From Lycium barbarum (lineage: Eukaryota > Streptophyta > Magnoliopsida > Solanales > Solanaceae): a stretch of 64,000 bases of DNA. Position 1 is the first letter of the stretch. Each line of letters begins with the position of its first letter. Below are positions 1-10,325 of the stretch, piece after piece. The DNA lies in NCBI RefSeq assembly GCF_019175385.1, contig NC_083339.1, positions 48,842,074 through 48,906,073 on the forward strand, in the 5' to 3' direction. The notes under the pieces were generated by a model. It did not search any database and was not told where the DNA came from. It saw only the letters and a list, made by a program, of their open reading frames with translations. The translations under genes and the position numbers were made by a program.

Positions 1-2387
1 GTATGATAATCAAGAAATCACTGTACCTGTGCTTTACGAAACAAAATCATGCATATCATTATCATATACCATACCCAGCCTATTATGGGACTCGGTGCCA
101 TAATCATATCATCATATCATCATATACATATACCGTACCCGACCCTCTAGTAAGGGACTCGGTGAATAAAGTCGTGTACACGTATACCATACCCGGCCCA
201 TCATGGGACTCGGTGCCATAAACATATCATCATATCATCATATACATATACCGTACCCGGCCCTCTAGTAAGGGACTCGGTGAATAATGTAGTGACACTA
301 TGCACGATAACATACCCGGCCCGGGACTTGGTGAAAGCCGTCATGACAGCATGCACGAGCAGAGTAGTGAGTGACCATATACAAACCAAGTCATCATCCG
401 AGGCTCAATAGAATAAGTAAAATAAACTAACACTTGAGTGTCAAAGGAGTCTGTCATGTCAAGTATCACTCAAATATCATCATAGATTATGTCAAATGGA
501 ACTTCGGGAATCATAGACACATATCAAGCTAACATGAAATAGCTTATGGAATTCAAGAACTCAATAGAATATTTAAAACGAATCATCTTTTGAAAATCAA
601 GACAATAGCGATATCCAGTACCTTTCGAATGTCAATACGGATTTTATCAAAATAGAACTTCTGGAATCATATACACGTATCAAGACATAATGAAATAGCT
701 TCTGGAAGTCAAGAACATTAGCCATTCTAGTGGCTCTAAGAATAAGAACTTCTTTGGAATCATATACACATCGTTTGTTTATTTCATAAAGATCATGCCA
801 AAAGAAAGAAGGGTTAGCTTTACATACCTTACGTCGTCCAAGGAACTCAACTTAATCACGATATTTTCACAATTAGTATGCCAAACCTATAGTCGTAAGA
901 ATATGCACGTGACTTAAGAAGGCTTTCGTATATCATATATATTAATAAATAAATTAATTCTAAAACGAAACGGACAGCATCTCCCTTAAAAACTTAACAA
1001 TCCTCGAGATTCCAATTCAACCTAAACATCAATCAACATACCAACAACAACAATTCCGACAATTTCATATCAAACTAGAATTAAATCCATTCTTAAATCA
1101 CTTCCAAAACAGCCCAATATACATCTGTATACCAATACTTGTATACACTTCTTTATTTTGGTATATACATAGTATAACGGCAACAAAAAAAAATAATAAT
1201 AACAACTAAAACTACAACCAATCCCCATGATATTCCAGCACACCAAACAATTTACAACAACCACCAAACCGTCCATATGATAGAAATAACAATTTATCCG
1301 ATTTCCCGCAATTAATTTTGTAGTTCGCATCTCAGAATTTAACTATGACCTGGACGAATTTAATTATACCTAGGAGAGGAGAATTTTTACCTTATATGCT
1401 AAGAACTACTCCTCTTCCACCTTACTTTATTTTGAAGAAAGCCCGAATTTAACAACGCGATGAAATGGAACAATGAAATTGAAGCGGTGGGAAAAAGTCG
1501 AATTGTTGCTTCATGAGCAAACATATTTGGAATGACAAATGTTACTGCTTCTACCCCAGATACAATTCACGTAGCTGTTGATTCAGGAGAATACGTTGCT
1601 GCCTATTTCATTTGTAAAAAAATGTCTACCTTTGAGAAATTGGTGTATCTATATTTGGAAGACTTCTTCAATTAAATGGGATATTATCAATAATATTCTC
1701 CACAAAATTAGGGCCCCACATCATTTAACACCTATTACTTACCTGCCACTGAAGCATTTGTGAATAGTAGTCACTACCACTTCATTATGATAGCCATTGG
1801 GCACGTGGAAAACCTCACAATGCTCATCTAGCAAAACCACTAACTAATTAATTAATTTTTTTTTCCACTACAGCCCCCTTTTAACCAATTATGTATATAA
1901 AGAGAATGACACAAAGTCATCATCAACTTGGCCTTTTACACGTGCACCATGGCTGGCCCAATTCTTTTAAATAGTTATCATCTATTTGACACCAAGGCAC
2001 AACGTGTATGTGTATATATTTGCAAGCTTGCAGCCCATTTTAAATAAAACACGTGGACTATGTCCATTAATAGCTATCCAATAATCTTAATTAATTTCTT
2101 GATCTCAATTCACCTTAATAACAATTATTTTTAATATACTTTATATACTCATTGCCATGATTATGTGACATAGCACTAGTCCATAGTTCCTTTTGGTACA
2201 CATAAAATTTTATTTTCAATCGCCGTGGTCACACTTGTTAAGTCCTAAATTATTTCGGGACCTCAAACTCTTTGTACACCGAGCTCTTGATTTTCATCCT
2301 TGAATATGATCGAATTTTTCGGGCTCGGGTAATTTTACTCATATTGGACGATTAAATTTTTCTAGTCCAAAAATACGGGATATTATA
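1..2387 (-). mobile_element. LTR E: long LTR of the S family, cut by the left window edge
   Basis: This is the reverse complement of the family represented by solo LTR S (37511-40343). The GAGTCCC/GGGCCGGGTATG units at about 65-330 and the CATGCC...ACATACCTT block at 794-830 match the S sequence around 39240-39550 and 38944. The 5' end of the LTR lies at 2387, where the sense strand reads TATAATATCCCG against TGTTATATCCCG in S, so the terminal TG is mutated. The last few hundred bases of the LTR, and any interior, lie off the window. No coding sequence is visible. It interrupts LTR fragment H. Confidence 0.75.
65..290. repeat. 118-bp tandem duplication in LTR E
   Basis: Two head-to-tail copies begin at 65 and 183, exactly 118 bp apart. 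Each contains two GGGACTCGGTG motifs paired with CCCGGCC-like motifs, so one unit already holds two of the short hairpin units seen in tandem in other LTRs here. Confidence 0.8.
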
Positions 2388-2584
2388 GCTTGGACCGTAT
2401 TTCATCAAATAAATTTCGAACCTCGACAAAACTTATTTTCTTAGATTTGTTTAACTTCAAATATTTATAACACATCTGTACCATTACTATAACCACCCAC
2501 AAGCTTGGGAGGATAACCTCGTTTTCGTTACCAATATCATTTAACTCGCACACTTTCCAACACATGAAAATTCGGGATGTAACA
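2388..2584 (-). mobile_element. LTR fragment H (5' end of an LTR)
   Basis: The sense strand starts at 2584 with TGTTACATCCCG, a typical start for the LTRs in this window, and runs left for only 197 bp before E begins. E therefore appears to have inserted into H. Right of 2584 the sequence is LINE coding sequence, so H had inserted into LINE G. The rest of H lies beyond E, outside the window. Confidence 0.6.
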
Positions 2585-2678
2585 AAACATGTCCTCCAAT
2601 CTTCTACCCTTAATGTAGTAACTACGTATCCAAAGAACCCAAAGCTTATCTTGCTTCATGGCTACTGCCCAAAGTAAC
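2585..2678 (-). pseudogene. LINE G, C-terminal piece of the reverse transcriptase ORF
   Basis: On the minus strand this stretch translates to a KQDKLWVLWIRSYYIKG-type segment, which lies after the RT domain in plant L1-like LINEs, just before the zinc-finger region. It continues the protein read at 5387-5754; the two pieces are separated only by solo LTR F. Its downstream end is cut by LTR H. The rest of the LINE 3' end, including any RNase H and tail, is not in the window. Confidence 0.75.
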
Positions 2679-3015
2679 TGTTACACCTTGGAAATTTTCC
2701 GTTAACGTAAAGTGAATAGACTAATGAAGGGCACGACATATACGATGTTTTGATAAGTAAGAAATAGCGTTTGACGCTCCTAATCGAAATTTTAAAGACA
2801 TTTGAGGTGAGGGAAGAAGGTTGTCAAGGAAAGCGAGGGGTAAGTTGTGTGTCGGGTAAGAATTTCGAGTGACAAGTTAAGGATGGCATAATGATGTCTT
2901 GGGGAAGAGTGATAACATCCCTTAGATTGGTATTAAAGTGTTAAACAAGTGCCAAAAAGGTTCCATGAGGATTGGAGATCAAACGAGTCGACGAGAATGA
3001 GATCGGAATAGCTGG

Positions 3016-3160
3016 GCATTATACGGCCCAACATACTGGCCGTATAAATTATACTGGCCGTATGTTAGGCCGTATATTTATCCCAGAAGGGCAACCTTCA
3101 CTGGACCAAACATACGGCCCGTATAAAATGTACGAACCGTATGTTGGTCCGTATGTCCGT
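3016..3160 (+). promoter_or_regulatory. promoter-proximal array of TACGGNCCGTA motifs in LTR F
   Basis: Several close variants of the near-palindrome ATACGG(A/C)CCGTAT lie head to tail just before a TATA box at 3181-3190. Position and spacing suggest U3 enhancer or regulator sites. Function is inferred from placement only. Confidence 0.5.
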
Positions 3161-4570
3161 GTCGGGACAGATTATATGATTTATATAAGAGGACCCAAGT
3201 TCATTTATTTCATTCCATTTTCACCTCTCACTTCAGAAACACTCTAGAAAACCCTCTCTACTCTTCATCCACAAGAACTCAAGAAATATTCATGATCAAC
3301 TTCATCAAACCCACAAAATCAAGTGTATGAAATATAACAAAGTTCATCTAAGCCAAGAAATCCCAAGAGAAGTGGACTAGGGTTTTTGTGCAAGAAGGGA
3401 ATTCCCACTCAAGGCTTATTCTTCCATTATCTAAGGTGAGTTTGATGATCATTCCATGTTGTTTAAGGTGTTGAAAAGTTAAAACACTTGGATTGTAGAA
3501 GGATATAGGAAATGGGTCATGAATGGGTGAATAGTGTCATTGTTGAGTAGTAGTTTGGGGTGAATTATGAATATTGGTATGTGGTGATTATAAGTCCGCT
3601 ATAAATGACATTTAGAACATGGGGTAAGTATTATATGTGAGAAAACGCGAAAGTGAGCTATAACCACAATTATGGAGAAATTGAAGTGAAATTGTGAAAT
3701 GTGGATAATGTAGATGAATGATGATTGTTTCCTATTATATTTTTAATGTTGTTATGGATGTTTGGGAGTTGATATATGATATGGAGAAAGTAGTAGAAAC
3801 AAAGGAAATGCTGCCCAATTTTCTCTAGCTTTAGAAAGCACGTTCTTATAATCGCCTAACTAATGTTAATACGAACACCCTTAAAGGTAAGGATATGAGC
3901 ATTGAAGGAGAACGATCAAGCGGTAGAATAGCTAAAGGAAAAGGTATGTAAGGCTAGTCCCTTCTTTCCAAGGCATGAATCCTATGATATGATATTCCCT
4001 CCTTCTTCGTGATTTTCCTACGTATCGAAAACTATGAGTCTACGATTATAAAGAGCATCATATAGGATAAAGAAAAGAGATGTGTTACGAGCATGACGAT
4101 ACCGATGATGAATATAAGTCTAGAAGTCCTAAAGCTCGGGATACGACATTCTTACGAAGCTAATGATCCTTATGTAACTTCTATGTATATTATGTTCCCT
4201 ACCTCTCCATGACTTTTTGATATTCCGAAACTAAGAGTTTATGTTCATAAATAGCCACGTGAGATAAAGATAAGTGACATATTATGAGCACGATAATGAA
4301 GATGATGAGCTTAAGTCTAAAGATTCTAGAGTTCATGGTATAATGTTTCTATAAAGCTAACGATATTAGCTATGATCTATTGATGTTGTTTGTTGTATAC
4401 TCCCACCTTATATGCTAATTCCTTCAAGGTGAGGCAGAATACTTATGAATGCTCCATAATGTAATTGGGGGTTCTCGACCTTATGTCACCCCGATATTGT
4501 AATAGATTGTCTTTAAATTCAAATATATGCTTTAATGAAAGGTTACGATAAGCTTATAAGATGTATGTGT

Positions 4571-4634
4571 TATTGTCGAGCCACTACGTGGCCGAATATG
4601 GATATTGTCGAGCCACTACGTGGCCGAATACGAA
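4571..4634 (+). repeat. 32-bp tandem pair in LTR F
   Basis: Two copies of a unit starting TATTGTCGAGCCACTACG are 32 bp apart (4571 and 4603). It lies between the GGTATGT block and the hairpin block, where other LTRs of this group carry their own 32-39-bp tandems. Confidence 0.8.
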
Positions 4635-4843
4635 TAATGTTTTATGGGTATGAGCCGATACGGTACTACGATGATGAATTATATAACACAATGATGTATA
4701 CGCTATGATGATTCGTGTACTACGATTATGTATATATGATATATGTATGAGATGTATTCATCCTTAAAGGTCACGCAGGTCTTGCCTTCACCTTATGACT
4801 TATGATTTCTCTATCATGTCTATTTCATTCATGCCTTACATAC

Positions 4844-4903
4844 TCAGTACAATATTCGTACTGACGTCCGTTTTCTTTGGACGCTGTGTTCATGCCCACA
4901 GGT
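4844..4903 (+). promoter_or_regulatory. conserved paired-hairpin block of LTR F
   Basis: TCAGTAC (4844-4850) and GTACTGA (4858-4864) form a perfect 7-bp stem with a 7-nt loop. GACGTCC and GGACG follow as a second stem, then ATGCCCACAGGT. A pyrimidine-rich run ending in ACTCAG precedes it, so it could also act as a 3' splice site. Confidence 0.7.
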
Positions 4904-5141
4904 AGACAGGGAGACGGTGCAGACCTATAGGAGCTATCAGCAGATTTACAGGAGCACTCCATTATTCCGGAGGTGCTAATTGGGTTTATCCTTTTGTGTA
5001 TATGTATTTGGGCACGACGGGGTCTTGTCCCGTCCATATGTCTAGTACTCTAGTAGAGGCTCGTTGATACTTATGTGTGGGTAGTATGGTCTCACGATGC
5101 TACTATGGTGTATGTATTATTATTTTGAAAGACGAAGGGCT

Positions 5142-5145
<4 letters not shown>

Positions 5146-5229
<84 letters not shown>
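5146..5229. repeat. (AT)n microsatellite, 84 bp
   Basis: An uninterrupted TA dinucleotide run inside LTR F, between the TAGAGGCTCG block and the LTR end. Confidence 0.97.
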
Positions 5230-5233
<4 letters not shown>

Positions 5234-5386
5234 AATTATGTTTCCAACGAAAAATGATTTTTCTATGTTTTGAGTATGAATTTGATAAAAGAACGCTTAA
5301 TGAGTATGATGAGTAGTGGGATAAGTGGTGCTCGGTGGTTAGCCCCGGGTACCCGTCACGGCCGCTAGTCGGGTCGTGACAGTAAC

Positions 5387-5754
5387 TTACTAATAGCGGC
5401 TTTGTTCCAAGTGTAAAAGTCAAGTATGTTTAACCCTCCAGCTAATTTGGGCTTACACTAGTGACTAGTGTATGAACCTTCTTAGGTAGGAGGAACACTT
5501 GTGCCCAATATGTTTGCATTTCAAAGAGGGCACTCTTTATGAGCTGTAATCTGCCCCCATATGAGAGAAATCTGGATGTCCAACACTTGACTCTAGCAGC
5601 AATCTTTTCCACTAATGGCATACATTGACTAATAGTCAACTTTCTAGAAGATAATGGTACACCCAAGTATTTGAAAGGTATCACCCCCACAGTGAAGTGA
5701 AACTCAACTATAAAATTAGAAATAAAGTCAGGTGTAACTCCAGCAATATACAGG
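5387..5754 (-). pseudogene. LINE G, reverse transcriptase C-terminal region
   Basis: The minus strand encodes the region after the RT catalytic core of a plant L1-like LINE: a SPDF...FTVG segment, then FKYLGVPLSSRKL (about 5640-5680), then RFLSYGGRLQLIKSALF (about 5530-5580) and an L..GGLNI-type segment next to LTR F. The protein continues at 2585-2678 once solo LTR F is ignored. The upstream end, with the catalytic YADD motif, would lie right of 5754, where element A has inserted; it was not found in the window. The gene is fragmented and inactive. F and A therefore hit the same LINE about 370 bp apart. Confidence 0.85.
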
Positions 5755-6111
5755 TGTTACACCCCGTAGTTTCGTATGTCGAGATTCGAGCTACCTTTCA
5801 GGAGGTGTGTGAGCTTATATGTGTTTAAATTATGGTTATAAGGATTTAATTTCATATAGTAAGCTATGAAAGGATTGGCGGGCAAGTTAATCAAGGAAAT
5901 TAAGTTTGTCGGACTTTGGAGAAAATATGAGGAGCAATTTTTGTCCAACTTGGGGGACAAATATCTCTTAGCATATGAAGTGTTTTAAGGTCAAACAAAA
6001 TCCCAAAATGAATTTCGTCGAGTCTAGTTTCCAACTCAATAAACCGCCCGTCAATAGGATATCGGAGTAGAGAATTATGGACGTTACAATTTCAGCTGAC
6101 AGAGCAGAAAC

Positions 6112-6182
6112 GCTGCTACAGTAACCGGGCGGCCACAATGCTGCTACAGTAACCGACTTGCTACAATAACTGCTGCAGTAAA
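6112..6182 (+). promoter_or_regulatory. TGCTACAGTAACC motif array before the TATA box of LTR A
   Basis: Four imperfect copies of (T)GCTACAGTAA occur just upstream of CTTATAAAAA at 6201. The same motif on the opposite strand lies in LTR J at about 55160-55215. It occupies the place of the TACGGNCCGTA array in F, C, D and O. Confidence 0.5.
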
Positions 6183-7323
6183 CCCGAACCGAATTTGACC
6201 CTTATAAAAAGGGTAAGAACCCTCTTTTTACATCAGATTTTTCTGGAAATTTCCAGAAATTGAAGAGAGAGAGAGAGGGAAACAAAAAGTGAGCAATTTT
6301 TAAGTCGCGGAGTAGTGGTTTAGGTCCGGGTAACGCATGGTTGTAATTCTAGTATTGTTTTGTGGTGGATTTTAGCATGGATATTGAGGGTATTGTTGTC
6401 TTAAAAAGAAAAGAGGTATGAATCTTTCTCTCTTGGTATTATTTAAGGTTTATTTACAGACATAAAGTCGTTAAATAATTGTGCAGTAAGTTGTTTGTTA
6501 TTGAAGTTGAAAAACAGCGTGTGGGCTGTTTTATGGTACATATTGGTGTTGGAAATGATGTTATTGATGTTGGTATTGTTGTTGTTGTTATTGGTTGCTG
6601 GATTATGATTTCGGGTTAGCATATAAACAGGGGAGATGCTACCCGAATTTCGGCAGATTCTAAAGGGATTTTAATTAAAGGCTTAAGACAAGTGTATGAT
6701 GGTGAGCCTAATAATAGTATGAACGATTTTATGTGTAGATTACAAGTCAGGAGATAAGTGGAAAGGTCAAGGAGCAAGATTCCAGGTATGTTAAGGCTAA
6801 ACCTTTCTTTCTTAAGGCATGATTCCTTTGTTGTGAACCTACACATGACATCTTCAATAAACTCGTTTCTAAAAGTACCAAAGCTTACAATTCCCGATGT
6901 TCTTATGATATCCTTGAGCTTGTTTCATGGCTATTGATGTTATTCATTGATGTTGATCTCATCTTATGACTTTGTTCCTCCAAGGTGAGACGTGTTCATG
7001 ACGACGGTTCCATAATAATAATAATAATCCAATGAGTTTAGGAACAGGTTCTTAAGGAATGTTTCATAGGACATGAATAGGGTGCTAGCAGAGGATCTCT
7101 AATGAGGTATTTAGTGTTCGAAGAGAGGTTTAGGTTGTATCTTAAGACTTGGTTAATGTTTAGTCAAGCGGGAAGAAGTACTAATGACCTGAGTTGTGCT
7201 TATAAGTTTTATGTGATTATGTAGACCCTACGGTTAAGTGATGACCACGGGTAGGGCATAGAGATTACTTGTAGGTGTTTAGTTATGATGTTGATTATAA
7301 TTACCACTGGTCTACGATAAATC

Positions 7324-7557
7324 GGGCAGATGTTACCACCGGACTATGGCCGGTTGGGCAGATATGTGTTTACCACCAGGCTACGGCTGGTTGGGCAGTT
7401 ATTACCACTGTGCTACGGCCGGTTGGGCAGATGTATATATTTACAACTGGACTGCCGCCAGTCGGGCAGTTACCACCATGCTACGGCCGGTCGGGCAGTT
7501 ACCGCTGATCAGTCGGGCAGTTGCGCTCTACCGTCGGGCGATAATCGGACGGGCGAT
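7324..7557 (+). repeat. irregular tandem array of GGGCAG units in LTR A
   Basis: Units of the type TACCACC..GCTACGGCCGGTYGGGCAG recur at 7324, 7356, 7393, 7435, 7464, 7493 and 7515, then decay into GGGCG forms. Spacing varies from 22 to 42 bp. The ORFs crossing it arise from the repeat and are not genes. Confidence 0.75.
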
Positions 7558-7810
7558 TACGAGAGTATAGAGAGAGACATGTATCATTTATGGATCGGGT
7601 TGCACGCCGCAATACATGTTCAGATAACGTTTGATGAAAAGGTAACTAGGACTATGGTAGGGTATACAGACCTAGTAAAGATAGCAAGAAGATGAAGAGG
7701 TATGTATACATATGCTAGATTTCCATCGGTAGTTCAGAAATGCCAGGTTGATCCTTATTCTTCTCATCTTTAGTATATGACTATTTTGTTGCACTTTCCG
7801 CCTTGCATAC

Positions 7811-7871
7811 TCAGTACATTGCTCGTACTGACGTCCCTTTGCTGGGGGCGCTGCGTTTCATGCCCGCAGGT
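7811..7871 (+). promoter_or_regulatory. conserved paired-hairpin block of LTR A
   Basis: TCAGTAC (7811-7817) and GTACTGA (7825-7831) frame a 7-nt loop. The second stem is weaker here (GACGTCC against GGGGGCGC). ATGCCCGCAGGT closes the block. Confidence 0.7.
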
Positions 7872-8318
7872 CTTGAGATACAGCTTGACATTTCTGTCAG
7901 TAAGGATACCAGCTCAGCAGGCAGAGTTGTGGCATTCCACTTGCTTCGGAGTTGCCCTGTGAGTCAGCATGGCTGCATATGCATTTGCATGGGTATGGCG
8001 GGGCCTTGTTCCGGCCACTTTATGTCATGTACTCTTATAGAGGCTCGTAGACAGATATGCACAGTTAGATATCTTATAAGTATCTCGACTTATACTATGT
8101 TGTATCATTATTACGGATATCATTACCCGTACATGCACTCGAGATTAGTTTGAAGATGTAAGTACATTATCTTTTGGGCTTGTGCCCCTTTGGCTTATAG
8201 TACCTTGGTCTTATGTTGTCTTTCGAGATACAGAAAATGTGAGTTACAGTTGGTTCGCTCGGTTGCTGTATGGTGTCAAGTGCCAGTCACGCCTTACCAA
8301 GGTTAGGGTGTGACAAAT

Positions 8319-8330
8319 TGGTATCAGAGC
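8319..8330 (+). other. primer binding site of element A
   Basis: TGGTATCAGAGC, the usual plant site complementary to the 3' end of initiator Met tRNA, lies 3 nt after the LTR end at 8315. Confidence 0.9.
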
Positions 8331-9196
8331 AGTTCGTCCTAGGGTTGGTCTACGAGCCGTGCCCAGTAGAGTCTTGTTTATGGGTGTGAAGCGCGCCACA
8401 CTTATAAACAGAAGGCTGCAGGGCATTCCGGATGGTTACCCTTCTTTGTATCTTAAATCGTGCTATAGAGCTGAGTCATAGGGTGTAAATCCTCAATCCC
8501 GACTTGATAACCAACTCTAAAGATGAAGATTAAGAGCTAAAAGCAAAGTGACAGTTAAAATCTTTTAAAAGGAAGTCGAGAAGTGATACATGATGCTGAA
8601 GATTTCAGAATATGGACTGTAACAGCAGAGCGATGTAAGGTTATTGAAGTAAAATAATATTACATCTTGGGAAATTTCGTTTTATTTGTAGAGTTACGAA
8701 GGGTCTACAGGTTGCCGGAGACATAAATACTCCAAAGATTGTAAAGTCTAATGAATCGATGAGGAACATCTGCACGTTATAAAATCTTAATTAAGGATTA
8801 AGAGGTAAGGTGAAGTGAACGATACATCTTAATAAAGTAACAATGGGAGAAGAAAGAGAGCCGAGTTATGACCGAGAGCACCATGAATACAAGTCAGAAT
8901 CAATCAGTGCCAGTACAACTGAGCAGTATGCAGACGAGAGAGAGTAACATTTCAGCAGAAGAGCTGGCAATACAACTGTCAACCTTAAAGACAATGACGT
9001 GGAATTATTACCTCGAGAAGCAACAGAAAGAGGAGATATTATGGAAATGGTTACTTAGAGATCTGGAATGCATTATAACAAATTGAAGGGAATCGAAAAA
9101 CGAAAAACACACGTGAAGGGCATAATTCAATAAAAAGGACATTTAAGGAAATATTGGGAGCGTAGGATTAGTTTAACATTCGCGGACGAATGTTCC
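8331..9196 (+). mobile_element. collapsed interior of element A (chimeric, no pol)
   Basis: Only about 0.9 kb separates the primer site from the polypurine tract. The first 150 bp match the leader seen on the other strand after the primer sites of B, C and K (CTACGAGCCGTG, AGAGTCTTGTTTAT, AAACAGRAGGC). The last 50 bp match the conserved pre-PPT segment. Between them I recognise no gag, RT or integrase. A 72-codon ORF at 8868-9086 (glutamine-, threonine- and glutamate-rich) has no recognisable domain and could be chance. Since the LTRs on the two sides belong to different families, the join between two elements probably lies here. Confidence 0.55.
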
Positions 9197-9210
9197 AAAG
9201 GGGGGAAGGA
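9197..9210 (+). other. polypurine tract
   Basis: AAAGGGGGGAAGGA directly precedes an LTR start TGTTATACCCCG. It is preceded by CGCGGACGAATGTTCC, the conserved segment before the PPT also seen (reverse strand) at about 12361-12381 and 59624-59643. Confidence 0.85.
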
Positions 9211-10140
9211 TGTTATACCCCGTTTTTTTGTACTTCGAATTATTCGTCAGTTAATCGACGTAAGTTCAAGGACTTTTAACCCTCGATTTTAATTAGTGCA
9301 CGATTTGTTATAAATTCCAATTAGTATAGAAATATTAATGGAGATTAGGGATTAATTAACTATGATTAGATTATTAAGTGGAGATTACTGATTAATTAAG
9401 TAGCTAATTAGATAATTAAAGTGGGCCCCACCGGTTTAAAAAAAATACAATGAAATGAAAGAAAATTGGATGATTCATTATGTGGGGCACGTGTAGGATT
9501 TAGGGGCTGCCTATATGTGGCCTTTGATGACTAAGGATTTACATTTCAAATGAACTATCACTTTGTTCCTCTTCTCACTTTGTGAAAACAATTCAAAGTT
9601 TAGCCATGGCTGCTCACGGCCATGGCAATCCTCCTTAAAATAAATCCTAAGGTACTTTACAAGTCCAAGGAGGTGGAAGCAACATAAGGAATTGAATTGA
9701 GGAAGAGGAGATAGTGCAATTGGTGCAAGTGAGTGTAGAATTTGCTCCAATTAAATTAAGGTAAGACCTTCTTTTTTTATGATGTAATTGGATTAGATGA
9801 TGTTTTAATTGAGGGATTAACTCTTATTAAGTGGGATTGGATGCAAGAAATTATATATGTTAACGTTAAGGTTTTGTTAGACCGTGTTGGTGTTGTTTCA
9901 ATTTAGCAATGGCGGATTAAATTTGATTAATGTTGTCGTGATTGTTGTATGGTAATTGAGGGTGATTTGTTCATGATTGAAGGGCTGGAAATAAGGTGAT
10001 AGATATGCATAGGTGTTGCTGTCCATGACAAAATTATACTCTTCCTCGTGTGTTTGTAGTTTGGCGAAGTAAATGTCAAAAATTTCATTTTTAATGTTGT
10101 AGTCTTGGTGGGCTGTTTCGAGCTGTTATTGTTATGATAT
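9211..10140 (+). mobile_element. truncated 3' LTR, S family
   Basis: It starts TGTTATACCCCG at the end of the polypurine tract and matches the first part of solo LTR S, including the shared GGAGATTAGGGATTAATTAA and TGATTAGATTATTAAGTG segments. A donor-like AAGGTAAGACC lies at about 9760. The LTR stops at about 10140, roughly a third of full length, where a minus-strand LTR takes over in mid-element. It does not match LTR A, with which it is paired. Confidence 0.8.
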
Positions 10141-10265
10141 CATGCCTAAAAATACATATACACGAATATACACAAAGGATTAATCACGGCACCTCCGGAA
10201 CAATGGAGTGCTCTCAAGTCAGCTAACAGCCCCTACGAGTCTGGATCAAGGTCACCTCCCTGTCT

Positions 10266-10325
10266 ACCTGTGGGCATGAACACAACGTCCAAAGAAAACG
10301 GACGTCAGTACCAACATTGTACTGA
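10266..10325 (-). promoter_or_regulatory. conserved paired-hairpin block of the B 3' LTR
   Basis: The stem arms are 10305-10311 and 10319-10325 with a 7-nt loop. The second stem and ATGCCCACAGGT lie left of it, downstream in the sense direction. Confidence 0.7.

Larger units (their letters stand above)
2679..5381 (+). mobile_element. solo LTR F with intact target duplication
   Basis: This 2703-bp LTR starts TGTTACACCTTGG and ends GGGTCGTGACA. It is flanked by a 5-bp target duplication GTAAC at 2674-2678 and 5382-5386. No primer site or polypurine tract adjoins it, so it is a solo LTR left by LTR-LTR recombination. In sense order it holds a motif array (3016-3160), a TATA box (TTATATAAG, 3181), a leader ending in a donor-like AAGGTGAGT at about 3434, the AAGGTATGTAAGGCT block (3941), a 32-bp tandem pair (4571), the hairpin pair (4844-4903), an AT microsatellite and the CGTGACA end. 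Its start closely resembles that of LTR C. Confidence 0.92.
5755..8315 (+). mobile_element. 5' LTR of element A
   Basis: The 2561-bp LTR starts TGTTACACCCCGTAG and ends AGGGTGTGACA. An initiator-Met-type primer site follows 3 nt later. Landmarks in sense order are a TGCTACAGTAACC array (about 6112-6182), TATA box CTTATAAAAA (6201), a donor-like AGAGGTATG (about 6413), the AGGTATGTTAAGGCT block (6783-6820), a GGGCAG tandem array, the hairpin block (7811-7871), a GGCGGGGCCTTGTTCCGGCC block (about 7997) and TAGAGGCTCGTAGACA (8038). It belongs with LTRs J and K by its TGTGACA end. The left flank is LINE G; ACAGG at 5750-5754 is the candidate target-site half, with no partner visible. Confidence 0.88.

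Noticed and set aside
5103..5423. ORF with a long IYIYIY run, and similar ORFs at 39200-39478
   Set aside because: They are translations of (AT)n microsatellites inside LTRs.
7275..7695. Overlapping repeat-containing ORFs with W/G/Q-rich protein
   Set aside because: They come from the GGGCAG tandem array of LTR A read in three frames; no domain or coding signal.
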